Below are positions 22,770 through 34,124 of a DNA stretch of 64,000 bases, piece after piece. Source of the stretch: Medicago truncatula. Its lineage: Eukaryota > Streptophyta > Magnoliopsida > Fabales > Fabaceae. The first letter of the stretch is position 1, and every line of letters starts with the position of its first letter. The notes under the pieces are model-generated. The model had not been told where the DNA came from and did no database searches. It saw only the letters and a program-made list of their open reading frames with translations. The stretch lies in assembly GCF_003473485.1 (NCBI RefSeq), contig NC_053049.1, positions 28,727,292-28,791,291 on the forward strand, given 5' to 3'. The translations under genes were made by a program, and so were the position numbers.

Positions 22770-23198
22770 TTTGTTGCTGAAGGAGACTAAGTCACCAAGA
22801 GAATTGACACTTTTATTGCTTAACCTCGAGTAAGCAGGGCTACCACGGTCACTCTCATTAAACTCATACACATGCATTTCTTGAACTTTTTCTGCAAAAT
22901 CAATCAAAGAAACAAAAAAAATGTATCAATAAAAAAACCAAGAAACTTTTGAAAAACACGTATATTTGGTATGAATATGATTATTACCAGTGTCAGCATG
23001 CTCATTTGCTTGGCTTTTGCAAGTAAAAGATTTCATAGGCAACGAAGAAAAGCAAGATTGTGAGAATGCAGTGTTCATCCTTAGGTTCTTTGTGAAAGCA
23101 GATGAGGGTGTGAGGAACGATTTCGGGGTGGTGGCAAAAGCAGTTGGTTTAACAAAGGAAGATGGAATAGTTCTCAAAGCATAGCTTGAAGAGGCCAT
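22770..23198 (-). pseudogene. AOC: allene oxide cyclase, 5' fragment only
   Basis: Exon 1 (22988-23198) encodes MASSSYALRTIPSSFVKPTA and further Ser/Thr-rich sequence typical of a plastid transit peptide. Exon 2 (22770-22891) reads [20 protein letters not shown], then [11 protein letters not shown] with a GTAAAT donor. This is the conserved start of mature allene oxide cyclase, the jasmonate-pathway enzyme that makes cis-(+)-OPDA in plastids. The reading frame and splice sites are intact, but the remaining roughly 150 residues, including the barrel core, are not found before the SF3B5 3' end at about 22000. The copy therefore cannot make an active enzyme. VSFSN replaces the more usual VPFTN, which suggests relaxed constraint. 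Confidence 0.8.
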
Positions 23199-23245
23199 TG
23201 TTTGTTGATTCTTACTAGCTTGTGTGATGAATAATATAAGCAATG

Positions 23246-23262
23246 GTGATTTATATATATAG
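23246..23262 (-). promoter_or_regulatory. possible TATA box of the AOC fragment
   Basis: TATATATAAATC on the minus strand lies roughly 50-60 bp upstream of the AOC start codon. The fragment may thus keep a promoter, but the region is generally TA-rich. Confidence 0.35.
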
Positions 23263-23399
23263 TGAAGATATAATATATAATGTATAAATTTTCAAAATGG
23301 AGGAAATTATTTGGAAATTTGTACACATATATATAATAATAGATATATCCATGTAGTTTTTTACTCATGAAAAAGATATATACATGCTAGTTCAATGGT

Positions 23400-24900
23400 C
23401 AAAGAAATATGGACCGTGGATTAGAAAATTGAAGTGTGGCTTCTACATTTTCTTCCGTTGGGAAATTGGAACATCATCTTTTCAAGAGAGTTTAATGGAA
23501 ATTGATAGATATTGGCACCACTATACTGCATCATTATTTTTAATTTAATTTTATATTTGATTCATTTTTCGGTCTAGGTTCAACATTTTAAAATTTGTTC
23601 TGAATTTTCTTAGTTTATTTCCAAATAGCTTCAATCAATCAATGAAAAATTTGGACCATCAATCAATTTTTTGTTTTAATCTACAACAAGAGACAAATTG
23701 TCACACCTGTTCACACAACACATACAAAAAAATTAAACTTATTTTTGAATTTCAACTCCAAGTTCTAAAGTTTAAAACAATCAATGAATTACATAGAAAG
23801 TTTAGAATGGATGAAGATAATAGATGAACATCAGGTGATTCTCATGTCTTTTAGAAATGGGAAAACATTTGATTGAAATAGTTGAAAGGTAGGTGTTTAA
23901 TTTATATTTTAAAATAGATTTGTTGGTATAAGTTTAATTGTATTTTCATGAATTAAATTGTTTATGTTTCTGTACCAAAAAAGAAAAAACTGTGTGTAGG
24001 TTATTCTTTTTTTCATATGTATGCGTTTATTTGACAGAGGAAAATATGAATGCGATTGACAATAAACAAATGAAGTTGTACCTCTCATCAGCCTATAGTT
24101 TCTAACTACTAAGGTAATGAAGGTGTTCTTTTTTTATCCATAGGGGCTCTACCTCTTACAGGAATTGATTGATGGTCCTAATATTCTTCCTAATATTTTG
24201 TGTTGTTTTAGAGTATGTTCTATATCGTGATTTTGTGTGTTTGCATGAATATGAATGTGATTTGTACAAAAAATATAGAACATGAGTAGCTGAATTCTTC
24301 TCTTTCAATTCATTCTTGCAAGGCTTCCATGACAATGAGTAGCTAAATCTCCTTTGTTGGGATTAGAGGTACTTGATCTTAGCTAAACATGTAATCTTTT
24401 GATCTATAAATATATGGTTCTAACATTGATTTGATATTGATGTTATTCTTGCACTTTAATGCTTATGTTTGATTTAATTGTGATTGAGAAATACTTTTGA
24501 ATCTAGGTTTAGAATAATCATCTATCAAAACATAAGTTCTAGACATGGAATTGATGTTTTAATAATCACCTTTTGTATCCAAACTAAAAGCTTTCTTATC
24601 ATTCAATAGATTGAAAAATCATCGATTAAATGATAAGACCGACTCTTGAATCATTCAATAGTTTGAGACATCAACGATTGAATGATACAATTGATTTCAC
24701 AATATTGTTTGGACACGAATGATATTGTCGAGGGATACGTGATAATATCAAAGAAAAGCTATAAACCATGTATGGTTATTAGATTACGTGTGACGCTTGA
24801 TTAAGGAACTCTAATCCTAACAAATTTCACGCCTTATTAATCTCAATTTCTCACCTTCAGTTTAGGTAGTTTCTACCACCTGCACAAAGAAGCAATATAG
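23400..24900. other. intergenic, no gene seen
   Basis: AT-rich sequence with only chance ORFs. A pair of partly repeated motifs (ATCATTCAATAGATTGA near 24598 and ATCATTCAATAGTTTGA near 24652) suggests repeat-derived DNA of unknown type. Confidence 0.4.
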
Positions 24901-24924
24901 ATGACCTATGATATTCTTTGCACC

Positions 24925-25035
24925 AGGGGTAAGATTTCATGTTAGGTAGTTTCTACCACCTGCAATACCAACTTTCTCACCTTTCCCATCTTCAGTTCAC
25001 ATCCTCAACAATTTGTGAGTCACAAATAACCTTAA
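24925..25035 (+). repeat. dispersed repeat, inverted partner at 49345-49480
   Basis: TTTCATGTTAGGTAGTTT, CTCACCTTTCCCATCTTCAG and CACATCCTCAACAATTTGT occur in order. The same blocks occur on the minus strand at 49345-49480. A nearby second copy of GTAGTTTCTACCACCTGCA lies at 24866. The parent element is not recognised. Confidence 0.75.
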
Positions 25036-25039
25036 TCAA

Positions 25040-26460
25040 TAAAACTCATTCTAAAAATACATGAGATGTCAAAAGAAATAACTGAGTTCCTTAGAGCTTA
25101 AGGTGGAATTTATGATATTGTAATTTTTACCACCAGTATAAAACTGTTTGAAATAATAGCTACAATGTAACTTATATGAGCAGATTGCTTGTGAAACAAT
25201 AAAAGTGAGTTAGACAATTTGTTGGTGAGGTAATTGACAAAAGTTCCACTTTGTTCGTTACATGTACTTGTCAGAAGCTCATGCGGTTTACCTTCTTATT
25301 TTTTATTTGAAAAAATGTCTCCTTTCTTTGAAATTATTTTGTAAAAAAAATAGAACTGAGTTTTTTTGTTTGAAAGGAGAACCAAGTGTTTTTATTGTTG
25401 AGAGAAACAGTTGTAAACTTTATTTGAGGATCAAAATAAAACTAAAATACTGGTAATGTTTTTCTTGACAAAAAAAATACAATAGAAATGTTATTCAATT
25501 CAACACGGAAAATAAGTATGATCTGAAAAAAGATTAACATATAATTTTAACTTTGTAACTTCAAAGAACATAGTTTAAATATTGTTGGAGACATTTATAA
25601 AATGGTCATTCGTATTATTTATATTGTGGATGGTGTCATTGATCATTTACTCCTCGAAAATCTTTCCTACATGGCATGTGGTAAAATTTCACATTTGTGC
25701 CACCCCGTCTCAGGAAGAGTTTTAAATTAGGTTAGAAACATGATATTTTGACACAAAATTTGACAAAAAAATTACATAATAAACATATAGTCAAATGGAC
25801 GTTAACAAATATAACAAAGTGTTGCAGTTCATTAACCATAATGAACACAATTAACCATAATTTTAAACGTGATTAACATGAATTTCAAATGTACATTTTA
25901 ACACATATTATGGTTAGTTAATAGGAGTATGCTTACAAGGGCACTAAGAGTGTGTTTGGATGATATAATTAGAAATTTTAGAATTCGAGGCAATTCAAAT
26001 GATTCGATTGAATTTATTTCATTTCTAAATGTTTTTGTTTGGATAGCAATAAAAAAAAACTCCTTGTTAACATTTTGGGATACGTTTATAAATTATTAAA
26101 GTTATTAGTGATGCTTGAAATTTAAAAAATAGGGATTAGTTTGCAATTTTTTTAAAAAAATTAGGGGTCAATTTATAATGTTTTTTGAAAATTTAGAGGT
26201 CAGTTTGGAAGTTTAAAAAAATTGGGACCAACTTGCATTGAATTTTAAATAATTAAGAACTAATTTGATATTCATATTGTATAGACTATAGAGTAAGGAA
26301 GCAATTACAAAATTTTAACATTTAAGTGCCGTTTAAAATTTAACTTGGATAAAATACTTCATAAATTTTCATCAATTTTTAAATTCTCGAAATTAATCAC
26401 CTAAACAATGGAGTTATATAAAAGAATTTGAATTCTCTCAAAAAATGACATTACATATAC
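25040..26460. other. intergenic, repeat-derived look, no gene seen
   Basis: From about 25945 there is a GTGTGTTTGGATGATA edge of MITE type. From 26100 to 26250 there are short recurring phrases (GGGATTAG, GGGGTCAATT, GAGGTCAGTTTGG, GGGACCAACTTG) like those at Mutator-like ends. No element could be closed with terminal repeats. Confidence 0.35.
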
Positions 26461-26471
26461 TTCAAAGATTA

Positions 26472-26565
26472 GTCCTCGTGAGCTTAGCTTAGTTGGTTTG
26501 GATAATGTATAAAATATGCATGGTCTGGGATTCAAACCCCGAGTACCACAAAAAAAAAAAAAAAT
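26472..26565 (+). mobile_element. SINE (tRNA-derived), complete with tail and target duplication
   Basis: The element starts GTCCTCGTGAGCTTAGCTTA, has a box-A-like TTAGCTTAGTTGG and a box-B-like GGGATTCAAACCCCG, and ends in about 17 A. It is flanked by the 12-bp direct repeat CTTCAAAGATTA (26460-26471 and 26568-26579). It is a member of the same SINE family as the copy at 54864. Confidence 0.9.
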
Positions 26566-26704
26566 TCTTCAAAGATTAATAATAATTTTTTAAAAATAGT
26601 TTCATAATTATTGCCGTTACAAGCCCACCTTATTATTTTTTGGTACAAATATTTTACACTTTTTTTTAGTTACCAATATTGATACAAACTTAGATGTGAT
26701 ATGC

Positions 26705-26832
26705 GGTTGAATACACAAAGTGGTTCTCTCTTTTCAAAGAGAGTTTTTCACAGGTAAGAATCGAACATGTGATCAATTATTTAGGATGTTAAGTCAGACA
26801 TTTATCACATTAACCAATGCATTTGTGATATT
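26705..26832 (-). mobile_element. SINE-like remnant
   Basis: The minus strand has GCATTGGTTAATGTGATAAA followed by a box-B-like TGTTCGATTCTTACC. The layout fits a decayed tRNA-derived SINE. No tail or target duplication is clear. Confidence 0.4.
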
Positions 26833-27115
26833 TTACACTTTACGTGTAAAATTTACAGCAACAATATATCAAAATTTATTTATTCTTCTAAAATGACATG
26901 AAACTTTCAATGAAATTTTTTAGGCTTAATTACACTTTTGATCTTTGCATTGACTAATTCACGAAATTGGTAACATCTCTTTTAAATCGAACAAAATCGT
27001 CCCTAAACTATATGTTTTGTGCAGTTTTAGTCCTATCTCCCTATTTCCAACTCCAGAAACGCTCAGAAATGACAGATTTAGTCCAACCACCTATACTCAA
27101 CAATGAAATAAACAA

Positions 27116-28721
27116 GGGTTAATAGTGTTTTTCACCCCTGTAATATAGGTCATTTTCAGTTTTCGCCCCTATAAAATTTTCGGTTTGATTTGCATTCTTG
27201 TAAAACTTTTTTTTCCGAAAAACACCCCTCCTCTATCCAACTCATCAAATGCGCATATGTGGCGCTGACTTGGCTTTCTTTTTAATTTTATTTATTATTA
27301 ATTGTCTACATTAGATTTATAAAAAAAAATCAGAAAAATATTCAGATTTTTTTCCATAAAATTTAAAAATTGATTTTTTTTTTCAAATATTAAAAAAAAT
27401 CAGAAAAAACGATAAGATTTTTTTGAAATATCTGTTTTTTTTTTTAAAAATTCAAATATTAAAAAATTAGAAAAAAAAATTCGAGGTTTTAAAAAAAAGT
27501 CATATTTTTTTCCAGAAAAAAAAAAAGTTTTAAAATTTTTTCTACAAAAAAATTATGGAAAATGTTTTATTTTTAAAAATCTGGATACAATTTTTTAAAC
27601 AAATTTAGAAGCAATTCAGATTTTTTTTTTTTTAAAGATTCTAGAGTTTAATTTTCAAAATAAAAAAAATAAATTCGAAATTTAAAAAAAAATTCATATT
27701 TTTTTCCCGAAATAAAAAACAGTTTTAAAATTTTTTCCAAAAAAAAAATTCTGGAAAATATTTTATTTTTAAAAATATGGACATAAATTTTTTAAAAAAT
27801 TTAGAAGAAATTAAGATTTTTCGAAATTTTTTTAAAGATTCCTGGAGTTTAATTTTCAAAATGAAAAAAAAAAGTTAAATTAGAAAAAACAAATTTGAAA
27901 TTTAAAAAAAAAAGTCATATTTTTTTCCCGAAATAAAAAACAGTTTTAAAATTCTTTCTACAAAAAAAAATTCTGGAAAATGTTTTATTTTTAAAAATTT
28001 AGAAGAAATTCTGATTTTTTTTTTCGAAATTTTTTTAAAGATTCCTGGAGTTTAATTTTTAAAATAAAAAAAAAGTTAATTTAGAAAAAACAAATTTAAA
28101 ATTTAAAAAAAAAAGTCATATTTTTTTCCCAAAATAAAAAACAGTTTTAAAATTTTTTCTGCAAAAAAAATTCTGGAAAATGTTTTATTTTTAAAAATAT
28201 GTATACAAATTTTTTTAAAAATTTAGAAGAAATTCAGATTTTTTTTTCAAAAATTTTATTCCAGATTTTTATTAAATCATTTTTGAAATTAAAATTTGAG
28301 AATTTTTTTTTCTAATTTAAACAAAAAAAAAGAAATTTGGAAAATATTTTTCGTAATAAAAAAATCCTGAATTTTTTTATTTTCAAAAATTAATTTTCAA
28401 ATTTTTAAAATTAATTTTATTTCTAAATTAATATAAATGAATTTATATTATAATTTTTTTTTTAAAAATAGTCACAAATGTCACATGTAGCCTTAGAAAA
28501 ATAAAAAATAAAATTAATTATACAGTCAGCACACCACATAAGCATATATGCACAGTCAGCATGCCACACGGTGTACCACGTCAGCAAATATGTACAGTCA
28601 TATGGGGGAGGGGTGTTTTTCGGAAAAAAAAGTTTTACAAGGATGTAAATCAAACTGAAAATTTTATAAGGGCGAAAATCAAAATGACCTATATTACAGG
28701 GGTGAAAAACACTATTAACCC
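27116..28721. mobile_element. second Mutator-like element, non-coding
   Basis: Terminal inverted repeats of about 115 bp start GGGTTAATAGTGTTTTTCAC at 27116. The reverse complement of the right end at 28721 starts identically and differs at only a few positions. A perfect 9-bp duplication AATAAACAA flanks it (27107-27115 and 28722-28730). Long inverted repeats with a 9-bp duplication indicate the Mutator superfamily. The 1.6-kb interior has no ORF and consists mostly of A and T runs arranged as a long-period tandem repeat. Confidence 0.92.
27520..28330. repeat. roughly 200-bp tandem repeats in the MULE interior
   Basis: The phrase CAGTTTTAAAATTTTTTC recurs near 27520, 27718, 27943 and 28140. 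Between copies lie TTCTGGAAAATGTTTTATTT and GATTCCTGGAGTTTAATTTT. Four units of about 200-220 bp are visible, each AT-rich and diverged. Confidence 0.8.
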
Positions 28722-29019
28722 AATAAACAATGAATAAATCATGTGGGTACAATGAATTTACTTTGTTCAGCACACAAACAAAAAAAAATTATAATTTTCA
28801 CGACAGGTTTCATGTATGTAACATATCTCGAAAATTAGGTTAGTGTTTTAGAGAAGAAAACAAGTTATTCAAACTTGGATCACATCATCAACAACACCAA
28901 TCAATTCAATGCCGAAGACTTTGTGTTTGGGTCTTTGGGATACCCCTTTTAATACTCCTTCACTCTTCCGCTTTGAATTTGAGTTACATTTCTCAATTCT
29001 CTCACCAAACCAAACAAAC

Positions 29020-30141
29020 ATGAAAAAACAACAACTTATCTTCCCTCTCACAATTTCATTCTCTCTCACTCTCCTCATTGTTTCAGCTCGTCTATTTCCC
29101 GACGTCCCCTCTTGGATACCTCCCGGCACTCTCCCGGTAGGCCCGTGGGATGCCTTTCGCAATTTCACCGGCTGCCGTCAAGGCGAAAACTACAACGGCC
29201 TCTCTAATTTAAAGAACTATTTCCAACACTTCGGTTACATTCCCCGCTCGCCAAAATCAAATTTCTCCGATGACTTCGACGATGATCTCCAAGAAGCAAT
29301 TAAAACCTACCAGAAGAATTTTAATCTCAATGTAACCGGTGAGCTCGACGACATGACTCTCCGGCAGGTCATGCTACCACGTTGCGGCGTAGCGGATATT
29401 ATTAACGGTACAACTACCATGAACGCCGGCAAGGACACAGAAACAACGTCAAACAGTGACAGCAAGCTAAGGTTCCATACAGTATCACACTTCACCGTGT
29501 TTCCCGGTCAACCAAGGTGGCCGGAGGGAAAGCAGGAACTAACCTACGCGTTCTTCCCCGGTAACGAACTTACAGAAACCGTGAAAAGCGTCTTCGCAAC
29601 AGCGTTTGCACGATGGTCGGAGGTCACCACGCTGAAATTCACCGAAACAACGTTATATTCCGGCGCTGATATTAAGATCGGATTCTTCAACGGCGACCAT
29701 GGAGACGGCGAGCCGTTTGACGGAAGCTTGGGAACGCTAGCGCATGCTTTCTCTCCAAGGAACGGGAGGTTTCACCTTGACGCTGCAGAGGACTGGGTAG
29801 TTTCCGGCGATGTGTCGAAGTCGTCGTTACCAACTGCGGTTGATTTAGAATCAGTGGCGGTGCATGAGATTGGGCACTTGTTAGGATTAGGTCACTCATC
29901 GGAGGAGGAAGCGATAATGTTTCCGACGATATCGTCACGGATGAAGAAAGTAGTGCTGGCTGACGATGATGTAAGGGGAATTCAATATTTATATGGTACT
30001 AACCCTAGTTTCAATGGCTCCACCGTCATATCGTCACCGGAGAGGAATATCGGCAACGGTGGTTGCAGCCTCACTTCTTTGTGGTCCCCGTGGAGACTTT
30101 TCTCTCTGTTGACTTTTGTATTATCACATTTCTTGCTATAG
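29020..30141 (+). CDS. matrix metalloproteinase (matrixin, soybean SMEP1-like)
   Basis: The intronless frame gives 373 residues from ATG 29020. A hydrophobic signal peptide (residues 1-24) is followed by a propeptide with peptidoglycan-binding-like helices and the cysteine switch PRCGVAD (120-126). The catalytic domain carries HEIGHLLGLGH (282-292) with its Glu catalyst and three zinc-binding His, and the Met-turn AIMFP (about 300). The C-terminus ends in a hydrophobic stretch after Asn/Gly/Ser residues, consistent with a GPI anchor. Single-exon structure and length fit plant MMPs, zinc endopeptidases of the cell surface and apoplast. A longer in-frame start exists at 28909 but would bury the signal peptide, so 29020 is preferred. 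All key residues are present and the gene looks functional. Confidence 0.95.
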   Translation: MKKQQLIFPLTISFSLTLLIVSARLFPDVPSWIPPGTLPVGPWDAFRNFTGCRQGENYNGLSNLKNYFQHFGYIPRSPKSNFSDDFDDDLQEAIKTYQKNFNLNVTGELDDMTLRQVMLPRCGVADIINGTTTMNAGKDTETTSNSDSKLRFHTVSHFTVFPGQPRWPEGKQELTYAFFPGNELTETVKSVFATAFARWSEVTTLKFTETTLYSGADIKIGFFNGDHGDGEPFDGSLGTLAHAFSPRNGRFHLDAAEDWVVSGDVSKSSLPTAVDLESVAVHEIGHLLGLGHSSEEEAIMFPTISSRMKKVVLADDDVRGIQYLYGTNPSFNGSTVISSPERNIGNGGCSLTSLWSPWRLFSLLTFVLSHFLL

Positions 30142-30361
30142 GAATTGTTTTTTGTTTGAAAGATTCATATTATAGGATTTGTTTATTTACATTTATGTAT
30201 ATAAATTTTGCATATAATATTTATTGTGGGCCTCATGTTTGCAAGTAAAAAATTTATGAAAATGTCTGCAAGCTATTTGACTAGAGTAAAAATTATTACG
30301 TGAACACTGATTTAGACATATTTTCTTTTTATACACAAGGATGTAGGCATATTATTTGGTC

Positions 30362-30387
30362 ATATATATATATATATATATATATAT
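30362..30387. repeat. (TA)n microsatellite
   Basis: About 13 uninterrupted TA units lie downstream of the metalloproteinase gene. Confidence 0.9.
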
Positions 30388-30389
30388 CA

Positions 30390-31430
30390 TATAATTGTTT
30401 ACAAAATACTTATTATTTAATTGTTTGTTTTCATTTTCTATATTATTTGAGTGTGTTTAAATAATGTGACCAAAATTTTGAGTTCTCTAAAATTTATTCA
30501 TTTGACTATGACTCCAATAACGTTGACATTCAAACTAATCCAACAAAAAAAAAAAAAATCATAAATCAATATAAAATAAGTAAAAATGACTTTTTTTTTT
30601 TTTTTTTATCAACGAAATAAGAAAGGAAAAAAAAAAACTTAAAACCAAATAAATATCAAGGGGTGTGTTTGGATACAATTTTATAAACTGTCTCTATTGG
30701 AGTTTAGATTAATTTTTTAAGGTACTACTAATTTGTATAAAATAAAGAACTGTTTCTAGAAACGTTAAATAAGTGAGGTATCAAATGGATGACACTTTTT
30801 TGTTGAGATGAACTTGGATGATGAAAATTTTACGGGGATACTAAAAGTAATTTTAACCTAAATTTAAAAGAAAGGTAAAAATTATGCATTTGAAGGAATT
30901 TGCATAAAAATATATATGTACTTAAAAGAACTTAAATTAAGCTTGTGACAAAGTGTCAAACACCGATTCAACTCACACGCTTAACTGTAATATTTTGAGT
31001 TCAAAATTAAATGAAAGTGTTTTTCTTTGGTAGTGTAAATGAAGGCGTCTAACTTAACATTATTGACATTTTCCACGCTTTTATGTTAATAATAATGCAT
31101 ACTAAATAAATCATCAACCAATGAATTACTAAAAAAAATAAAATAATTTTTTTACTAAAAAAAATGAGGGACTACACCTTAAGTCAGATAACACATTTGC
31201 TAAAAAATAAGTTAGGTGCTTTGTTTCATACTATACATGACAAACTCTAACATCCATCCCTATAAAATTCTTATAATGATAAAGTCTTACAGTTCCCACA
31301 ATGAGTAATAACATTTTTGTATCTCGACAATAATTACAACCAAAAACAAAAACATGTAGTAAGTTTTTATTTGAGTGATGGAACTCTTTGAAACATAATA
31401 AGTAAGAAAAAATAAAAATAATGTTTGAAT
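30390..31430. other. intergenic, no gene seen
   Basis: AT-rich sequence between two convergent genes, the metalloproteinase (plus) and the peroxidase (minus). It probably holds both 3' UTRs. No repeat with clear ends was found. Confidence 0.5.
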
Positions 31431-31436
31431 CTGAAC

Positions 31437-32711
31437 TCAATTAGCATTAAGATTGTTGAAAGTATCACACCTATTTCGTATCTCTCCATCCTTCCCCTCT
31501 TTAACATGCAAAACACTAAGCTTACGCATAGCATTACCAAAATCCTCAAAGAACTTGGTTTGATTTTCAGCATACATATCCACAAATGGTTTAGTCCTCT
31601 TGTCCTCACCCATCAAACTATCCGTAGCCAAAAGTCCCATTCCTCTCTTCAAATTCTTGAAATACATGTTATCAAACTTGCTAGGTGTCATCACGTCGTT
31701 GAACGCTGACATGGAAGTATCTTTTTGGTAATTTTGGCAGAGTTTTTTAAGCCCTGCAGCATACTCTGGATTATATTTAGGATCAGTTTCAGTGGTCTTG
31801 CTGAAGTTGAAGAGCCTGTTACTAAACTGTTTGCAGTGAGAGAATCCTATCGTGTGTGCACCTGCTAGAGCCACCATCTCTTGAACTGTAAACCCTTTTG
31901 AAGTGAAAATGTCTATCACCTAGCATGGTTACATAAAATATTTATGTCAACAATTCAATGTAGAAGGATGAAGTATTTGGTTAATGTTACAAAGGTTCGA
32001 TAACTTTTTTATTGTATTACAAAAATCACAATTTGATTAAAAATTTGTATCATATGTTTCATGATCATATTATTATTATATGACGCTAATTTTAATGTAT
32101 TGTACTCACATATTGAATGATTTTCAATTCAACGATGAATTTTGTAATTTCAGTGTTTAGTAAAAAAAATTATTGAACAATGTAATAGATTTGTTTTTTT
32201 TTACCTGAGAATTGGTCATGGTTGGCAATGGATATTTGTTTTCTGCGTCGATTGATTTGGACTCTAAACTGTCTCTTCGACCAAGGTCTAACTCGTAAAA
32301 TGGACCGCCAACACTGACAACAAGGTCACGTGCCGCTGCAGCAAGTATGTCAGCACAAGAGACCACACCGGGGCATTCCAGCTCCAACATGTTCTTTGCT
32401 CGTGTGACGACCTCAAAACCGTCTCCTGAGAGGGAGAGGTTGATGTCGGCATCACGTTCTGCCTTGTTGAAGGAATTGGAGGATACTAGGACAGATGCAT
32501 CACAACCTCCAATCATGCAATCGCTGAAGAAGAGGCGGAGTGCAGCGCCAGCGGTTGAAGGTGTTGTTTTCTGCTTATCAGTTACGGTTTGCTTGACGAT
32601 GTCTTCAAATTTAGGACATGATTTTTGGTAGTAGTTTGGAATGAGTTTCGATTGTGTAATTGGAAATAAGGCTAGGCATAATAAGGAGAAAATGTAAGAT
32701 TTATAAATCAT
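31437..32711 (-). CDS. class III peroxidase, distal His replaced by Ser
   Basis: Two exons (32205-32711 and 31437-31919) give 329 residues, normal for secreted plant peroxidases, which more often have four exons. A signal peptide (about 1-21) precedes LIPNYYQKSCPKFEDIVKQ. The heme-binding proximal motif AHTIGFSHC is intact (His191), and the cysteines of the disulfide set are present (KSCP, GGCDAS, ECPGVVSC, HCKQF, KLCQ, RNRC). The distal site reads RLFFSDC where the family has RLxFHDC, so the acid-base histidine of H2O2 cleavage is Ser63. The distal Arg (R59) is kept. By sequence it resembles the Arabidopsis PRX31/41/63/65 group. Compound I formation should be strongly impaired, so a weak or non-classical activity is likely. 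The frame is otherwise open and splice sites are good. Confidence 0.92.
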
Positions 32712-34120
32712 ATTGTTGTTATTTTATTATTATTAGTAGTACACAATTGGGTTAGAGAGAATATTGAAAATGGAAAGGTATTTCAAATTTGTGTCAAAAT
32801 TGAATCCCTTGAAGAAATGAGATGAGAGGAATTTGGTGTTGTGTGAAGGAATGAAAGGGCAAAGGATGCAACATTGGAGTAAATGGTAGTGGATTATATT
32901 ATGTGGAAGAGAGGATTCAAAGGGAGATGGTTGTTATTTTTAGAGAGGCTTTTATATTGTATGATTATGCTTTTATCCTTCTTTGGTTGTAGACAAACTA
33001 CTCAATCTTGAGGTTCAAATTGAACATAGATAATAGAACGCTTGTTGGTTATTCAATTTCATAATCATGCTTAAGTGGTTATAATCTAGGATTTAAAAAA
33101 AAAAAACTATAAAACTATAATAATTGTAATTCTCATCCCGACTCGAGAGATTAATGTATGATGTTGTACCAAGAGGGCATTCAATTTAAAAAAAAAGGAA
33201 GTGTATTAGTTCATTAATTTCATTAACTTGCTGCTATTAATAACTAGTAGTTATCATTTTTGTTAAAAAAAAAAACTAGTTATCATTTCTCTATTCTTTA
33301 TCAGCAACATTAATGCTTTATTGCAAAAATAGTACTAGAACTAGAAGTGCTCAAACATGGAAATCAATGTTTCAAAACAAAATGTCAATAGTCACATCTA
33401 ATGTTTTATAATTTCTCTATTTTCTTTTTAATTTGATCTAAAATATAACTTCCAAGTCTATCATTTTTTCATTAAAAAAAGTCTATCATTTTTTAATTGC
33501 ATACAATCTGATTTTTGGGCAACCAAATAAACTACACTCCATAACATAGAAATTGTAAAACCATGGTACTCGGAAGTCAGTATAACTCCTAAAATTAGGA
33601 CATTAACTTTCACATGCTCATGATTTTCAGGCACGACTTAAAAAAAAAAATCCTATGAATGCAATGTCCTTTTGGGGATGGTTTTTAAACAAAATCCACC
33701 CAACTTACAATTTCTTTTAAAAAAAAAATAATTTTAGCAACACACTTCCAACATTCTTTTATTTGTCAACATTTCTATGTGCAGTAGTCTCCTCAGCAGC
33801 AGCGTACCAAGAAGACCAATAAAAATTTACAAGCACTCAGAAAATAAAGATCAAAAGTGGACTAGCCAATGCCTAAACACGACAAAGAGCTCATCCACCA
33901 CAAATGATCATCGAATACAAAAGTAACATTTTTTGCTTTCAGCCACCACAAAGAATAATACTTTATTTTGGCTAGCAGCTAAATAATAGAGTTTTCTTTG
34001 TTGTTAAAAAAGCCTATTGTTGTGTTCATTTCAGAATCCAAACACTAAGGAGCCATATAAGTTGTAGGAAAGATGAACGTGATTTCCAACCACCCGAGAA
34101 AAACTCTAATTATTATTATT
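32712..34120. other. peroxidase promoter and intergenic DNA, no gene seen
   Basis: The peroxidase 5' region lies at 32712-33000 (a possible minus-strand TATA, AATATAAAAG, is at about 32948). The rest is AT-rich with no supported ORF. Confidence 0.45.
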
Positions 34121-34124
34121 ATTA

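Noticed and set aside
24595-24700. Possible tandem array or CRISPR-like repeats
   Set aside because: Only two imperfect copies with unequal spacing. The window is plant DNA and has no array.
28909-29019. Upstream in-frame start for the metalloproteinase
   Set aside because: It would put 37 residues before an obvious signal peptide.
29687-29938. 83-codon minus ORF
   Set aside because: Antisense shadow of the metalloproteinase catalytic domain.
32347-32631. 94-codon plus ORF across the peroxidase
   Set aside because: Antisense shadow of exon 1.
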